A DNA stretch of 19,862 nt from Sphaerochaeta sp. (GTDB lineage: Bacteria > Spirochaetota > Spirochaetia > Sphaerochaetales > Sphaerochaetaceae). A program made the translations under genes and the position numbers. How positions within the stretch are numbered: the first letter of the stretch is position 1; each line of letters opens with the position of its first letter. The notes beneath the pieces were generated by a model. The model was not told the origin of the DNA and searched no databases. It saw only the letters and a list, made by a program, of their open reading frames with translations. This document shows positions 1-6,193 of this stretch, piece by piece. Where the stretch lies: NCBI GenBank assembly GCA_023228445.1, contig JALOBD010000019.1:1-19862 (forward strand). Reading direction: 5' to 3'.

Positions 1-168
1 CGAGTACCCCGCTTTCATCTTCTCTATGGAAACCCCGCTCACCAGCATTCCGGGCGAAGTTATCTCCAACCGATCATCATAGAGTGCCACCTGAACGTTT
101 CCCAGCACCAAATACGATCGATGGGCGATAGCGTTGGTGCATGCTCTCTGTTCCTGAACCTTCTTCAT
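1..168 (-). pseudogene. C-terminal fragment of GHKL-type (AlbA_2/HATPase) protein, cut by window edge
   Basis: Reading leftwards from 168 there are 56 open codons that run off the window. They contain an ATP-binding N-box-like stretch (ACTNAIAHRSY, residues 9-19) followed by RLEITSPG (33-40) and SIEKMKAGYS. This is the same order as the N-box, ISPG and VENIKAGNS segments of the complete protein at 11245-12396, so the two are paralogues. Two TAG codons lie directly upstream of the first Met, in frame, and no AlbA_2 domain can be seen before it, so the visible part is probably a truncated remnant. The family (COG2865-like; AlbA_2 plus HATPase_c_4) is usually annotated as putative transcriptional regulators. 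Whether an intact C-terminus exists to the left cannot be seen. Confidence 0.6.
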
Positions 169-309
169 CTACTACCGGAGCCTCCACATCTTTCCATGCC
201 ATGCCAAGAGCTTTATCAGGCGGCATCCCTGAACCATGGCTGTATGATAAACCACTCTGGTATACTTATCAAACGTTAAGTAAAAATATCTTCACAGTCG
301 CTCTTTCTG

Positions 310-627
310 CTACCACTCAAGGCAGGTAAGCGGCACCACATGCACTCCATCCGGGCGGGTGTAGGCATACCTCTCTGCCGTCAAGACGATGAGCACGGCG
401 GGGTCTGGTAAGAACGACTGGTCAAGCTTGTCGGTAAGCTTGATCAGCCTTACCGCTGCTCTTTCGGTCAAGCTCCCACCCAAAGCTGATGCCACCAGAG
501 CGATACGTCCCTGCAGATCTGTGATGACACAATCGCAGGTCAGGCCGCTCTTGTCGCGATAGGAGCGAAGCGTTGCACCAAGCGGCTGCGAGTAGCGGCC
601 AAGGTCACGGATACAGAGGGGGATCGA
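310..627 (-). pseudogene. C-terminal remnant of a DUF4143 AAA+ ATPase
   Basis: An open frame with no start codon runs from 627 down to a TAG at 310-312, giving about 105 residues. It reads like the end of COG1373/DUF4143 ATPases: PLCIRDLGRYSQPLGATL, then YRDKSGLTCDCVITDLQGRI (the PD-(D/E)xK-like strand region), ALGGSLTERAAVRLIKLTDK and the ending TRPDGVHVVPLTCL, which matches the usual RxDGVYVVPLxCL tail. The usual EVKLGG lysine motif reads ASALGG here, so the catalytic lysine position appears lost. The whole AAA domain is missing, so this is a dead fragment. It abuts an unrelated helical fragment at about 622. Confidence 0.65.
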
Positions 628-945
628 TCAAGCGCTGCACTTTCCATCGCCCGCCGTAGCGCTGCCATCGAGGCATGGGTCCCCAGCAGCTGCGAATAGG
701 CATGCAGCATGCTGCCAAAACGCGTGGTATTCTTCCCGAGCGCTTAGAAACGACTGTTCAGCGCCTCAAAGCGTTCCTCGATGGATGAAAACTCTCTCTT
801 AGCGATCACCCCTGCCATACGGGTGACGGTCATTGCCTCATTGACCGCATCAACGGGGCGCTTCTCCTCTACGAGCGAAGAGAGCGATATGGCTTGAGTA
901 GACTGTCCGCTGTCGGCAAGGCTCAACACACCTATTGGTTCATCT
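622..945 (-). pseudogene. Helical protein fragment broken by an in-frame TAA
   Basis: From about 945 leftwards the frame reads VLSLADSGQ..., a charged helical stretch (VIAKREFSSIEERFEALNSRF), then TAA at 744-746, and continues in the same frame with ALGKNTTRFGSMLHAYSQLL and ASMAALRRAMESAALDRS. The coherent sequence on both sides of the stop suggests a former Glu codon (GAA to TAA) within RF-E-ALG. I do not recognise the family; it looks like a mostly helical, possibly coiled-coil protein. The left end runs into the DUF4143 remnant near 622, so a deletion probably fused two dead genes. The ATG at 927-929 lacks an obvious Shine-Dalgarno sequence. Confidence 0.4.
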
Positions 946-1004
946 TTTCAAGGGAATTCGGCAATTCGGCTGAATTTCATTCAGCAGAACGGCGCGACAC
1001 AATA

Positions 1005-1030
1005 AAGGGAGAGATTTTCAGTCTCTCCCT
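1005..1030 (-). terminator. Intrinsic terminator-like hairpin, leftward orientation
   Basis: GGGAGAGA (1007-1014) and TCTCTCCC (1022-1029) form a perfect 8-bp stem, 9 bp with A1006/T1030, around a 7-nt loop. On the minus strand the stem is followed by TTTATTG, a weak U tract, so it would stop leftward transcription. A second small hairpin (GCTGAAT/ATTCAGC, 969-985) lies just beyond it. It sits between the degraded genes on the left and yjdF on the right. Confidence 0.45.
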
Positions 1031-1165
1031 CTCTTGTCGTGTGGATACCAACACACCAAACCGGATTTTCAGTCCAGGGATTGGGAAGCTTGGAATCGCT
1101 TCCCGCTCTTGGTGATTATCATAGACCACCTTTGCCTACAGCGCAACTAGTATTTGTACAAAGTT

Positions 1166-1194
1166 TTGACAAAGTGGTGAACATCTGACAATAT
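1166..1194 (+). promoter_or_regulatory. Candidate promoter of the yjdF-like gene
   Basis: A consensus TTGACA lies at 1166-1171. The best -10 at a 17-bp spacing is CAATAT (1189-1194), which is weak. A 10-bp palindrome, TTTGTACAAA, sits just upstream at 1153-1162 and could be an operator. The gene start is about 40 bp downstream. The -35 is convincing and the -10 is not. Confidence 0.35.
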
Positions 1195-1232
1195 TCCTTG
1201 ACCTTGAGCAAAACACCGAACACTATGCTCAC

Positions 1233-2033
1233 ATGAAAGCATGGAAACGTCCCCCGAGAAAGAAGCTCGGAACCATCATCGCCGAGCGCGACAGCGCGGC
1301 GTTTGTGCACTACGCGCTGCGCCTCATCGTCCTCCTCATCCTGACCGTCCAGATCATCACACAAAACTTTGAGAACGCCTTTTTGTGCATCCTCACCCTC
1401 ATCCTCTTCACCATCCCCTCGCTCATCGAGAAGAACACCCGTATCGACATCCCCGATACGCTGGAGAACACCATCCTCTTCTTCATCTTCGCCGCGGCCA
1501 TGCTGGGGGAGATTCGCTCCTACTACGTCACCTACCCGTTCTGGGATACTGCCCTGCATACGGTAAACGGCTTTCTCGCCGCCGCTATCGGCTTCTCGAT
1601 GGTCGACATCCTCAACGAGAGCGAACGCTTCACCTTCCGCCTCTCCCCGCTCTTCGTCGTCATCGTGGCGTTCTGCTTCTCGATGACCATCGGGATCATC
1701 TGGGAGTTCTTTGAGTTCGGCATGGATTGGATCTTCGGCATGGACATGCAGAAGGATACGGTGATCAACACCATCAGGAGCGTGAGCCTCGACCCCACGC
1801 ATTCACAGAAGGTCATCACTATCGGCAATATCACTGAAGTTGCAGTCAACGGAGAGGAGCTTGGCCTCGGCGGCTACCTGGACATTGGCCTCATCGACAC
1901 GATGAAGGACCTCTTCGTCAACTTCATCGGGGCGGTGATTTTCTCCCTCCTCGGCTACTTCTACCTCACCCGCCGTTCAAAGCGGACCGCCTTCATCGAG
2001 CGCTTCATCCCGACGGTGGCAGCGAAGGAGTAG
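1233..2033 (+). CDS. YjdF-like integral membrane protein
   Basis: A 266-residue membrane protein of the YjdF/DUF2238-like group (COG3647-like), whose function is not established. After a basic N-terminus (KRPPRKK, inside by the positive-inside rule) there are about six hydrophobic segments, near residues 24-44, 49-66, 76-94, 105-127, 137-163 and 227-246. The polar residues that mark the family lie in the membrane parts: DTALHTVNGF around 105-114 and IWEFFEFGMDWIFG around 156-169. A soluble loop of about 55 residues separates the last two segments. The ATG at 1233 has no strong Shine-Dalgarno site, but no better start is seen and the basic leader suits the topology. The last ~150 bp are duplicated at 3979-4120. 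Local G+C is higher than in the cassette that follows. Confidence 0.8.
   Translation: MKAWKRPPRKKLGTIIAERDSAAFVHYALRLIVLLILTVQIITQNFENAFLCILTLILFTIPSLIEKNTRIDIPDTLENTILFFIFAAAMLGEIRSYYVTYPFWDTALHTVNGFLAAAIGFSMVDILNESERFTFRLSPLFVVIVAFCFSMTIGIIWEFFEFGMDWIFGMDMQKDTVINTIRSVSLDPTHSQKVITIGNITEVAVNGEELGLGGYLDIGLIDTMKDLFVNFIGAVIFSLLGYFYLTRRSKRTAFIERFIPTVAAKE
1884..2033 (+). repeat. yjdF 3' end, copy A of a direct repeat
   Basis: This stretch encodes the last transmembrane segment and tail of the YjdF-like protein. A second copy in the same orientation lies at 3979-4120. In the best conserved part (about 1915-2033 against 3998-4120) I count about eight substitutions plus one extra GAG codon, roughly 93% identity. 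Both copies keep the frame and end with TAG. Confidence 0.85.
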
Positions 2034-2188
2034 TAGTTCGTCGTATGGGGCCTTCAGGTTGGCCGAAGTCTTACGGGGTGAAGACGCTCGATATGAAGAG
2101 AATTCATTCTGTCCCTGAGTTGTGAACGAACAAGAGCCAGGAAGATATCAGTGCGTATGTGTATTATAATCGGATTAGACGTGGATAA

Positions 2189-2219
2189 TTGTTTTAAATT
2201 CGTATTTTCGTGGTATAAT
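2189..2219 (+). promoter_or_regulatory. Candidate promoter of the ATPase-TOPRIM operon
   Basis: A perfect TATAAT lies at 2214-2219, with TTGTTT at 2189-2194 (19-bp spacing, long). Transcription would begin near 2226. Another perfect TATAAT is at 2165-2170 but has no good -35. The rest of 2034-2263 holds no gene that I can support, and no convincing terminator for yjdF. Confidence 0.45.
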
Positions 2220-2226
2220 ATAGAAG

Positions 2227-2251
2227 ATAAAACCAAAAAATACGGTTTTAT
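2227..2251 (+). promoter_or_regulatory. Palindrome/hairpin at the transcript start of the ATPase gene
   Basis: ATAAAACC (2227-2234) and GGTTTTAT (2244-2251) are perfect 8-bp arms around a 9-nt A-rich loop. The element starts where the transcript from the TATAAT at 2214 should start and ends only a few bases before the Shine-Dalgarno site (GGAGAG, 2255-2260). It could be a repressor site or a 5' mRNA hairpin that affects stability or translation. Confidence 0.45.
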
Positions 2252-2263
2252 ATTGGAGAGCCC

Positions 2264-3415
2264 ATGCATGTATTGAAAATCATCGTTTCAGGGTTGCCCC
2301 TGTTCACTACAGATATCGAATTTGACTTTCTTCCATTGCAGCGAGTTTCCAAGGAAGCGGGGGAGAGTCTTCACCACCTCTTCTCCAACTACTACCAGAA
2401 CAATGTGCTTACGGTCATCGGCATCAATGCTTCGGGGAAAACCACCCTGTTGAAGGTGATCGCGTTTGCTCTCAGACTCTTGAACAATGAGAGTTTGAAT
2501 GTAATCGACTCTCGCGAAATTTTTGATGGCCTTGGAGACGAAGCACGGGTGAGCTTCGACCTATTCTTCTCTGTGTCCGGCAAGACTCTCTATACACTCC
2601 ATGCTGTGATACAAAAACAGTTCGGCCGCCTTGTTTTTTGTGAAGAGGAGCTCCTCTGTAAGCCTGTCTCAACGGTCAAGAGAAAAAGTGACATGTGGGA
2701 CTTCACAAAGAGAGAAGCGCTGTTCATCAGGGATCAAGAGGAGGAGTTCTTGCCCGATGATGTCAGTATCATGATTGCCTTGAACAAGAGCATGAGCCAG
2801 CGATTGGTGGTGACCGACATGCTGCGTTTTACAAACAACAACCTCCTCCCATTGAGCGGCGACATCCCGCCCGAATTAATCGCCTTCTTTGACCCCAGCA
2901 TCGAGTACTTGCACTATGACAAAGCAGGTATCGCTGCTCCGATCTCCCTGAAGTTCAGGGGCAAGGAAGAACTTCTCCTCAGCAAAGCTTCTGAGCTCAA
3001 CAGATATCTATCCTCAGGAACCATCAAGGGGATCAACATCTTCATGCAATCGATGAAACTTCTGCGAACCGGAGGGTATATGGTCATCGATGAGATGGAG
3101 AACCACTTCAACAAGGAGATTATCCTCACGTTGATTCGGTTTTACATGGATAAGAAGATCAATACGGGGGGAGCCGTATTGATCTTCTCAACCCACTGGG
3201 CAGAGCTCTTGGATGAATTCAGTGCCAACGACAGCATCTATGTGGTACATAATGAGCGGGGAATTGCTGTTGATAATCTTTCCACCCTGCTTACCCGCAA
3301 TGACGTAAAGAAGAGTGATGCCTATCAGAGCGGTATGTTCGGCCTCACCACGCCACTGTACGAATCGTATATGCAGCTGAAAGAAATTCTGCTGCAACCT
3401 GCTGGAGAGGCATGA
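2264..3415 (+). CDS. ABC-type AAA ATPase of an ATPase-TOPRIM defence-like pair
   Basis: A 383-residue ATPase with an SMC/ABC-like fold (AAA_15/AAA_21 type). Visible motifs are Walker A GINASGKT (residues 53-60), an LSSGT signature-like segment near 249, Walker B YMVIDEME with D276-E277, and a switch histidine in FSTHW (H311). All ATPase motifs look intact. The stop overlaps the next start (ATGA at 3412-3415), so the two genes are translationally coupled. An ATPase of this class followed by a small TOPRIM-like protein is the arrangement of phage-defence pairs such as RloA-RloB, AbiL and PARIS, and more loosely of the fused OLD nucleases. A defence role is inferred from this arrangement. The Shine-Dalgarno site GGAGAG precedes ATG 2264. 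Base composition is more AT-rich than the yjdF gene, and the cassette lies between the two yjdF 3' copies, which suggests acquisition by transfer. Confidence 0.75.
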   Translation: MHVLKIIVSGLPLFTTDIEFDFLPLQRVSKEAGESLHHLFSNYYQNNVLTVIGINASGKTTLLKVIAFALRLLNNESLNVIDSREIFDGLGDEARVSFDLFFSVSGKTLYTLHAVIQKQFGRLVFCEEELLCKPVSTVKRKSDMWDFTKREALFIRDQEEEFLPDDVSIMIALNKSMSQRLVVTDMLRFTNNNLLPLSGDIPPELIAFFDPSIEYLHYDKAGIAAPISLKFRGKEELLLSKASELNRYLSSGTIKGINIFMQSMKLLRTGGYMVIDEMENHFNKEIILTLIRFYMDKKINTGGAVLIFSTHWAELLDEFSANDSIYVVHNERGIAVDNLSTLLTRNDVKKSDAYQSGMFGLTTPLYESYMQLKEILLQPAGEA

Positions 3416-3944
3416 CACGGGTGAAATTAACGAAATACATCGCGTGTGTATGTGAGGGCGCCGCTGAGCAAGCAATCATCGATCTGCTCCTTGATTCCAA
3501 CAAGCTGATCTTTGACCGCAGCCAGCTTCTCGATGGGATGATACTTGGGTGTAGAAGTGGCAGATCTCTCTACGAAAGGGATTTTCCGAAAGAATTACCG
3601 TATTGCGTATTTTGGATTCGAGAAGGGAGCGCTTCAAACTCAGCAAGGCATATGAGCACAAGGTGGATGTTGTTAACATAATCACGGCTCCAGAGGTAGA
3701 GATGTTGGTTATTTTCAACGAAGGCAAGTATCGTCAATTTAAAAAGTCAAAGAAGAAACCAAGCGAATTCTGTAGAGATGATTTAAATTATCCCTCTGTG
3801 AAAACAAGGGATTTCGTTAGGCAGTACTTTCACAACGTCGATACTTTGGTCAGCGCTATAATGATGTATCGTCGAATGTCTCACACCCCAAAAGGAGAAT
3901 ATTGCCTCGTCGATCTCCTGGATGATGACCAAAGGAAACAGTAA
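3412..3944 (+). pseudogene. TOPRIM-like nuclease partner, frameshifted
   Basis: The gene begins inside the ATPase stop codon. The first frame gives TKYIACVCEGAAEQAIIDLL, a TOPRIM-type first strand with E15 and E19, then SNKLIFDRSQLLDG and GCRSGRSLYE. That frame then turns into a nonsense tail that stops at 3681. The proper continuation is in the -1 frame: KGFSERITVLRILDSRRERF, with an acidic DSR motif, then VVNIITAPEVEMLVIFNEGK and on to the stop at 3942-3944. The two frames overlap in the open only from 3555, so the shift lies at about 3555-3590, most likely 3560-3575. The joined product would be about 177 residues. I see no classic slippery heptamer, so a lost base or a sequencing error is likelier than programmed frameshifting. 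With the shift the nuclease is broken and the pair would be inactive. Confidence 0.6.
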
Positions 3945-3978
3945 CCCCCGAAATATTATAGTCAATGTGAAGAATATC

Positions 3979-4120
3979 ATTGGGCCTCAATGTCCTCTTC
4001 GTCAACTTCATCGGTGCGGTGGTCTTCTCCATCCTCGGCTACTTCTCCCTCACCCGCCGCTCAAAGCGGACCGCCTTCATCGAGCGCTTCATCCCGACGG
4101 TGACGGCGAAGGAGGAGTAG
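3979..4120 (+). repeat. Truncated copy B of the yjdF 3' end
   Basis: From FVNFIGAVVFSILGYF through to a TAG at 4118-4120 this repeats the last transmembrane segment and tail of the gene ending at 2033. The frame is kept but there is no start. At its left end a short match (ATTGGGCCTCA) is followed by a gap of about 12 bp relative to copy A. The differences are mostly synonymous or conservative, plus one additional Glu codon. This points to a once functional paralogue or foreign allele rather than a fresh duplication. Nothing else was seen in 3945-4125. Confidence 0.8.
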
Positions 4121-4125
4121 TCTCC

Positions 4126-5331
4126 CTACCACCCCTCATCAGTCAAAAAGGAGAGGAGACCCACGAAGCGCACCCCTTCGACAACATCTCCAAAGGGGCT
4201 CTCCATCGTGACCACATACTTGGGCCACGCATCCCTGATGGCCAGGAGGGGAGCGACCTCACGCAGCACCGTTTCCTTCGCTTCCAGACGGTATGCAACC
4301 TGGATGTAGCGCTTCTCTCCTCGGCGGGTTGCGATGAAGTCAATTTCGGTCTCCCCGACTTTGCCGACATATACTTCAAACCCTCGTCTCATCAGCTCAA
4401 GGTAGATGATATTCTCCAAGACGCCTGGTAGGTGTTGGTCACGGTATCCCAGCATCGCGTGAAGGATTGCGACGTCGGCTAGGTAATACTTCTCCTGAGA
4501 GCCCAACAGACTGCGGCCTTGCACATCATATCGCCTAACCTTGTGGATGAGAAATGCCGAGCTCACCGCCTCAAGGTACGAGTGGATGGTAGAGAAGTCG
4601 ACGTTACGTTGTTGGCTCTTGAAGTAGCGGGTAATCCGATTCACCGAGATGGGACTGCCGATGCTGTCGGCCACAAAACTCATCACTCGCTTTAAGAGAT
4701 CCACATCTCTGATTGCGTAGCGTTCCACCACATCATTGAGCAGAATCGAGTTATAGATGTCGTTAACCAGGGTATATCCACCTGACTCGGTATACGCTTC
4801 GCGGTGGATCATCGGGAACCCGCCTCTTCGGATGTAAAGCCAGAGAAGCTCACGGTCGATGGCTTGGTCCCTGAATTGGGCTACCTCGACAAGTGAGAGG
4901 GTGTGGATCTGCAGATGGACATATCGTCCGGTCAAGAGGGTGGAGATTTCCGTAGCCAACAGTGCTGAATTCGATCCAGTGATATAGAGGTCGCTCTTCC
5001 CTTCAGATAAGAGAGAGTTGACCACCTCCTCCCATCGATTGACCAGCTGGACCTCATCCAGGAAGAGATAGGCCTTTCCCTCCAGCGGGTCGATGCGCGA
5101 TCGAAGATATGCATAGAGGTGACGAAAATCCCTCAATTCAAAGTACTCCATCACCTCGAAGTTGATGGCGATGATTTGCTCATCTTTAATGGCATCTTTC
5201 TTGAGCTGTTCTTGGATCAAGGCCAGTATGCTCGACTTGCCCGATCGGCGAATTCCCGTAAGAATTTTCACTACTGGTTTATCGATGAACGGTTTGATCT
5301 GATCATAATACAACGGACGGTCGATAAGCAT
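4126..5331 (-). CDS. DUF4143-family AAA+ ATPase (COG1373), intact
   Basis: A 401-residue ATPase of the AAA_14/DUF4143 group, whose cellular role is unproven. Domains in order: Walker A GIRRSGKS (residues 26-33), Walker B AYLFLDEVQ (about 87-95), sensor-like ITGSNSALL (about 118-126), a winged-helix-like middle (PISVNRITRYFKSQQRN, then TIHSYLEAV), and a C-terminal DUF4143 part with EVYVGKVGETEIDFIATRRG and YIQVAY, which resembles a PD-(D/E)xK nuclease core. The length and all motifs are typical, so this is the one whole member among four in the window. The start at 5331 is set by GGAGG seven bases upstream. It is divergent from the AbiEi-like gene across about 210 bp holding two palindromes. 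Its stop lies just beyond the repeated yjdF tail, on the opposite strand. Confidence 0.88.
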   Translation of the reverse strand: MLIDRPLYYDQIKPFIDKPVVKILTGIRRSGKSSILALIQEQLKKDAIKDEQIIAINFEVMEYFELRDFRHLYAYLRSRIDPLEGKAYLFLDEVQLVNRWEEVVNSLLSEGKSDLYITGSNSALLATEISTLLTGRYVHLQIHTLSLVEVAQFRDQAIDRELLWLYIRRGGFPMIHREAYTESGGYTLVNDIYNSILLNDVVERYAIRDVDLLKRVMSFVADSIGSPISVNRITRYFKSQQRNVDFSTIHSYLEAVSSAFLIHKVRRYDVQGRSLLGSQEKYYLADVAILHAMLGYRDQHLPGVLENIIYLELMRRGFEVYVGKVGETEIDFIATRRGEKRYIQVAYRLEAKETVLREVAPLLAIRDAWPKYVVTMESPFGDVVEGVRFVGLLSFLTDEGW

Positions 5332-5349
5332 AGCACACCTCCAATATGA

Positions 5350-5438
5350 TTATATCCAAGGAAAAGTTAGAATACAACAGAATACTTGGGTATATCCAAA
5401 TATTTTCTGGTCTGGCTAAATATCTTTGGCTATACCCA
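5350..5438. promoter_or_regulatory. Repeated operator-like sites upstream of the DUF4143 ATPase
   Basis: The core TATATCCAA occurs at about 5351-5359 and again at 5391-5399. An inverted version (TTTGGCTATA) occurs at about 5425-5434. The second and third copies form an imperfect inverted repeat with arms near 5387-5405 (starting TGGGTATA) and 5418-5438 (ending TATACCCA), about 12 bp apart. The site lies just upstream of the ATPase start (5331, minus), where its promoter should be. This looks like a multi-site operator; the regulator is unknown. Confidence 0.5.
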
Positions 5439-5500
5439 GCTAATATTCAGAGGTAATACACTCGACCGTCCCTAGATTCTTCAATAGTGTTGTGTATTAT

Positions 5501-5535
5501 CTCCATCAAGTATGATATTCTCATACTTGATGGAG
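5501..5535. promoter_or_regulatory. Perfect 15-bp inverted repeat overlapping the AbiEi-like gene's ribosome site
   Basis: The arms at 5501-5515 (CTCCATCAAGTATGA) and 5521-5535 (TCATACTTGATGGAG) are exact inverted copies around TATTC. The right arm contains the GGAGG Shine-Dalgarno site (5532-5536) of the gene starting at 5541. A possible -10 (TATTAT, 5495-5500) touches the left arm. AbiEi antitoxins are known to repress their own promoters by binding inverted repeats, so autoregulation is the natural reading. As RNA it would also form a hairpin hiding the ribosome site. Confidence 0.7.
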
Positions 5536-5540
5536 GTACC

Positions 5541-6134
5541 ATGCTTAAAACCTACGAGTATGTCATGTATGAGCTCGGATCCTATGCCTCACCCAAGGCC
5601 AAGCTGACGCAGATGATCAAGAAGGGAGAGATCATCCGCATAGCGCGCGGCGTCTATGCCGATGATCCCTCAGATCCCCGGCTCCCGGTCGCCGGCATGC
5701 TCTGTTGGCCCTCCTACGTCTCCTTTGAGACGGCGCTCGCCTGGCACGGCATGATCGGCGAGCGCGTCTTCGCCGTAAAGAGCGTCGGCTACAACCTGAA
5801 GAAGGAGAAGCGCTTCGACACCCCCTTTGGCAGATACAGCTTCCACTACCTGCCTGAGGAGATCTTCTCCTCTGCCCTGATGCCGGCAGAGGAGCAGGGC
5901 CATGGCTTTCGCCTGGCCACCGCCGAGAAGGCGCTCTTGGACACCCTCTACAAGATCCGTGGCATCCGGTCAAAAGAGGCGATCCGGGCCTTGATAGTTG
6001 CGGATCTCCGCCTCAGCCTCGATCGCCTCTCCTCTCTCGATTGGGAGGCGATGGAGCTCCTCTCCCCCTATTACCACAGCACGACCATCAAGACATTCAT
6101 GCGCTATCGAGACCGGCTCGGAGCACCAGGATGA
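5541..6134 (+). CDS. AbiEi-family antitoxin-like regulator, no toxin next to it
   Basis: A 197-residue protein resembling the AbiEi antitoxins of type IV toxin-antitoxin/abortive-infection pairs (COG5340-like). The N-terminus (TYEYVMYELGSYASPKAKLT, then KKGEIIRIARGVYADDP) is the winged-helix domain that binds DNA. The central part (YVSFETALAWHGMIGERV, later GFRLATAEKALLDTLYKI) is the typical AbiEi core, in which SFETALAWHG and ATAEKALLD are hallmark segments. I place the start at 5541 rather than at an in-frame upstream codon because GGAGG lies five bases before it and the palindrome would otherwise be coding. The AbiEii nucleotidyltransferase that normally follows is absent; the next gene is a broken ATPase on the other strand. 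The second such gene (12696-13307) has also lost its toxin. The gene is rich in G+C, with codon use like the housekeeping genes, so it may be long resident. Confidence 0.75.
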   Translation: MLKTYEYVMYELGSYASPKAKLTQMIKKGEIIRIARGVYADDPSDPRLPVAGMLCWPSYVSFETALAWHGMIGERVFAVKSVGYNLKKEKRFDTPFGRYSFHYLPEEIFSSALMPAEEQGHGFRLATAEKALLDTLYKIRGIRSKEAIRALIVADLRLSLDRLSSLDWEAMELLSPYYHSTTIKTFMRYRDRLGAPG

Positions 6135-6193
6135 TGACTATGAGTTCGTGCGTGTTGTACTGTAGCACTTCATCCTTGGAGGAGTGCCCAACC

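Noticed and set aside
100..255. A coherent-looking minus-strand frame (GMPPDKALGMAWKDVEAPVV) overlapping the fragment at 1-168
   Set aside because: It may be a frameshifted piece of a dead gene, but I cannot link it to any family and it overlaps a better supported frame.
1119..1802. 227-codon minus-strand frame opposite the yjdF-like gene
   Set aside because: The translation is highly acidic (many Asp/Glu/Gly), typical of antisense to a GC-rich membrane gene.
3555..3600. Programmed -1 frameshift in the TOPRIM-like gene
   Set aside because: No X-XXY-YYZ slippery heptamer in the correct phase and no clear downstream structure were found, so a mutation or read error is more likely.
5487..5540. 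Upstream start for the AbiEi-like gene
   Set aside because: It would make the palindrome and the GGAGG site coding; the ATG at 5541 has correct spacing.
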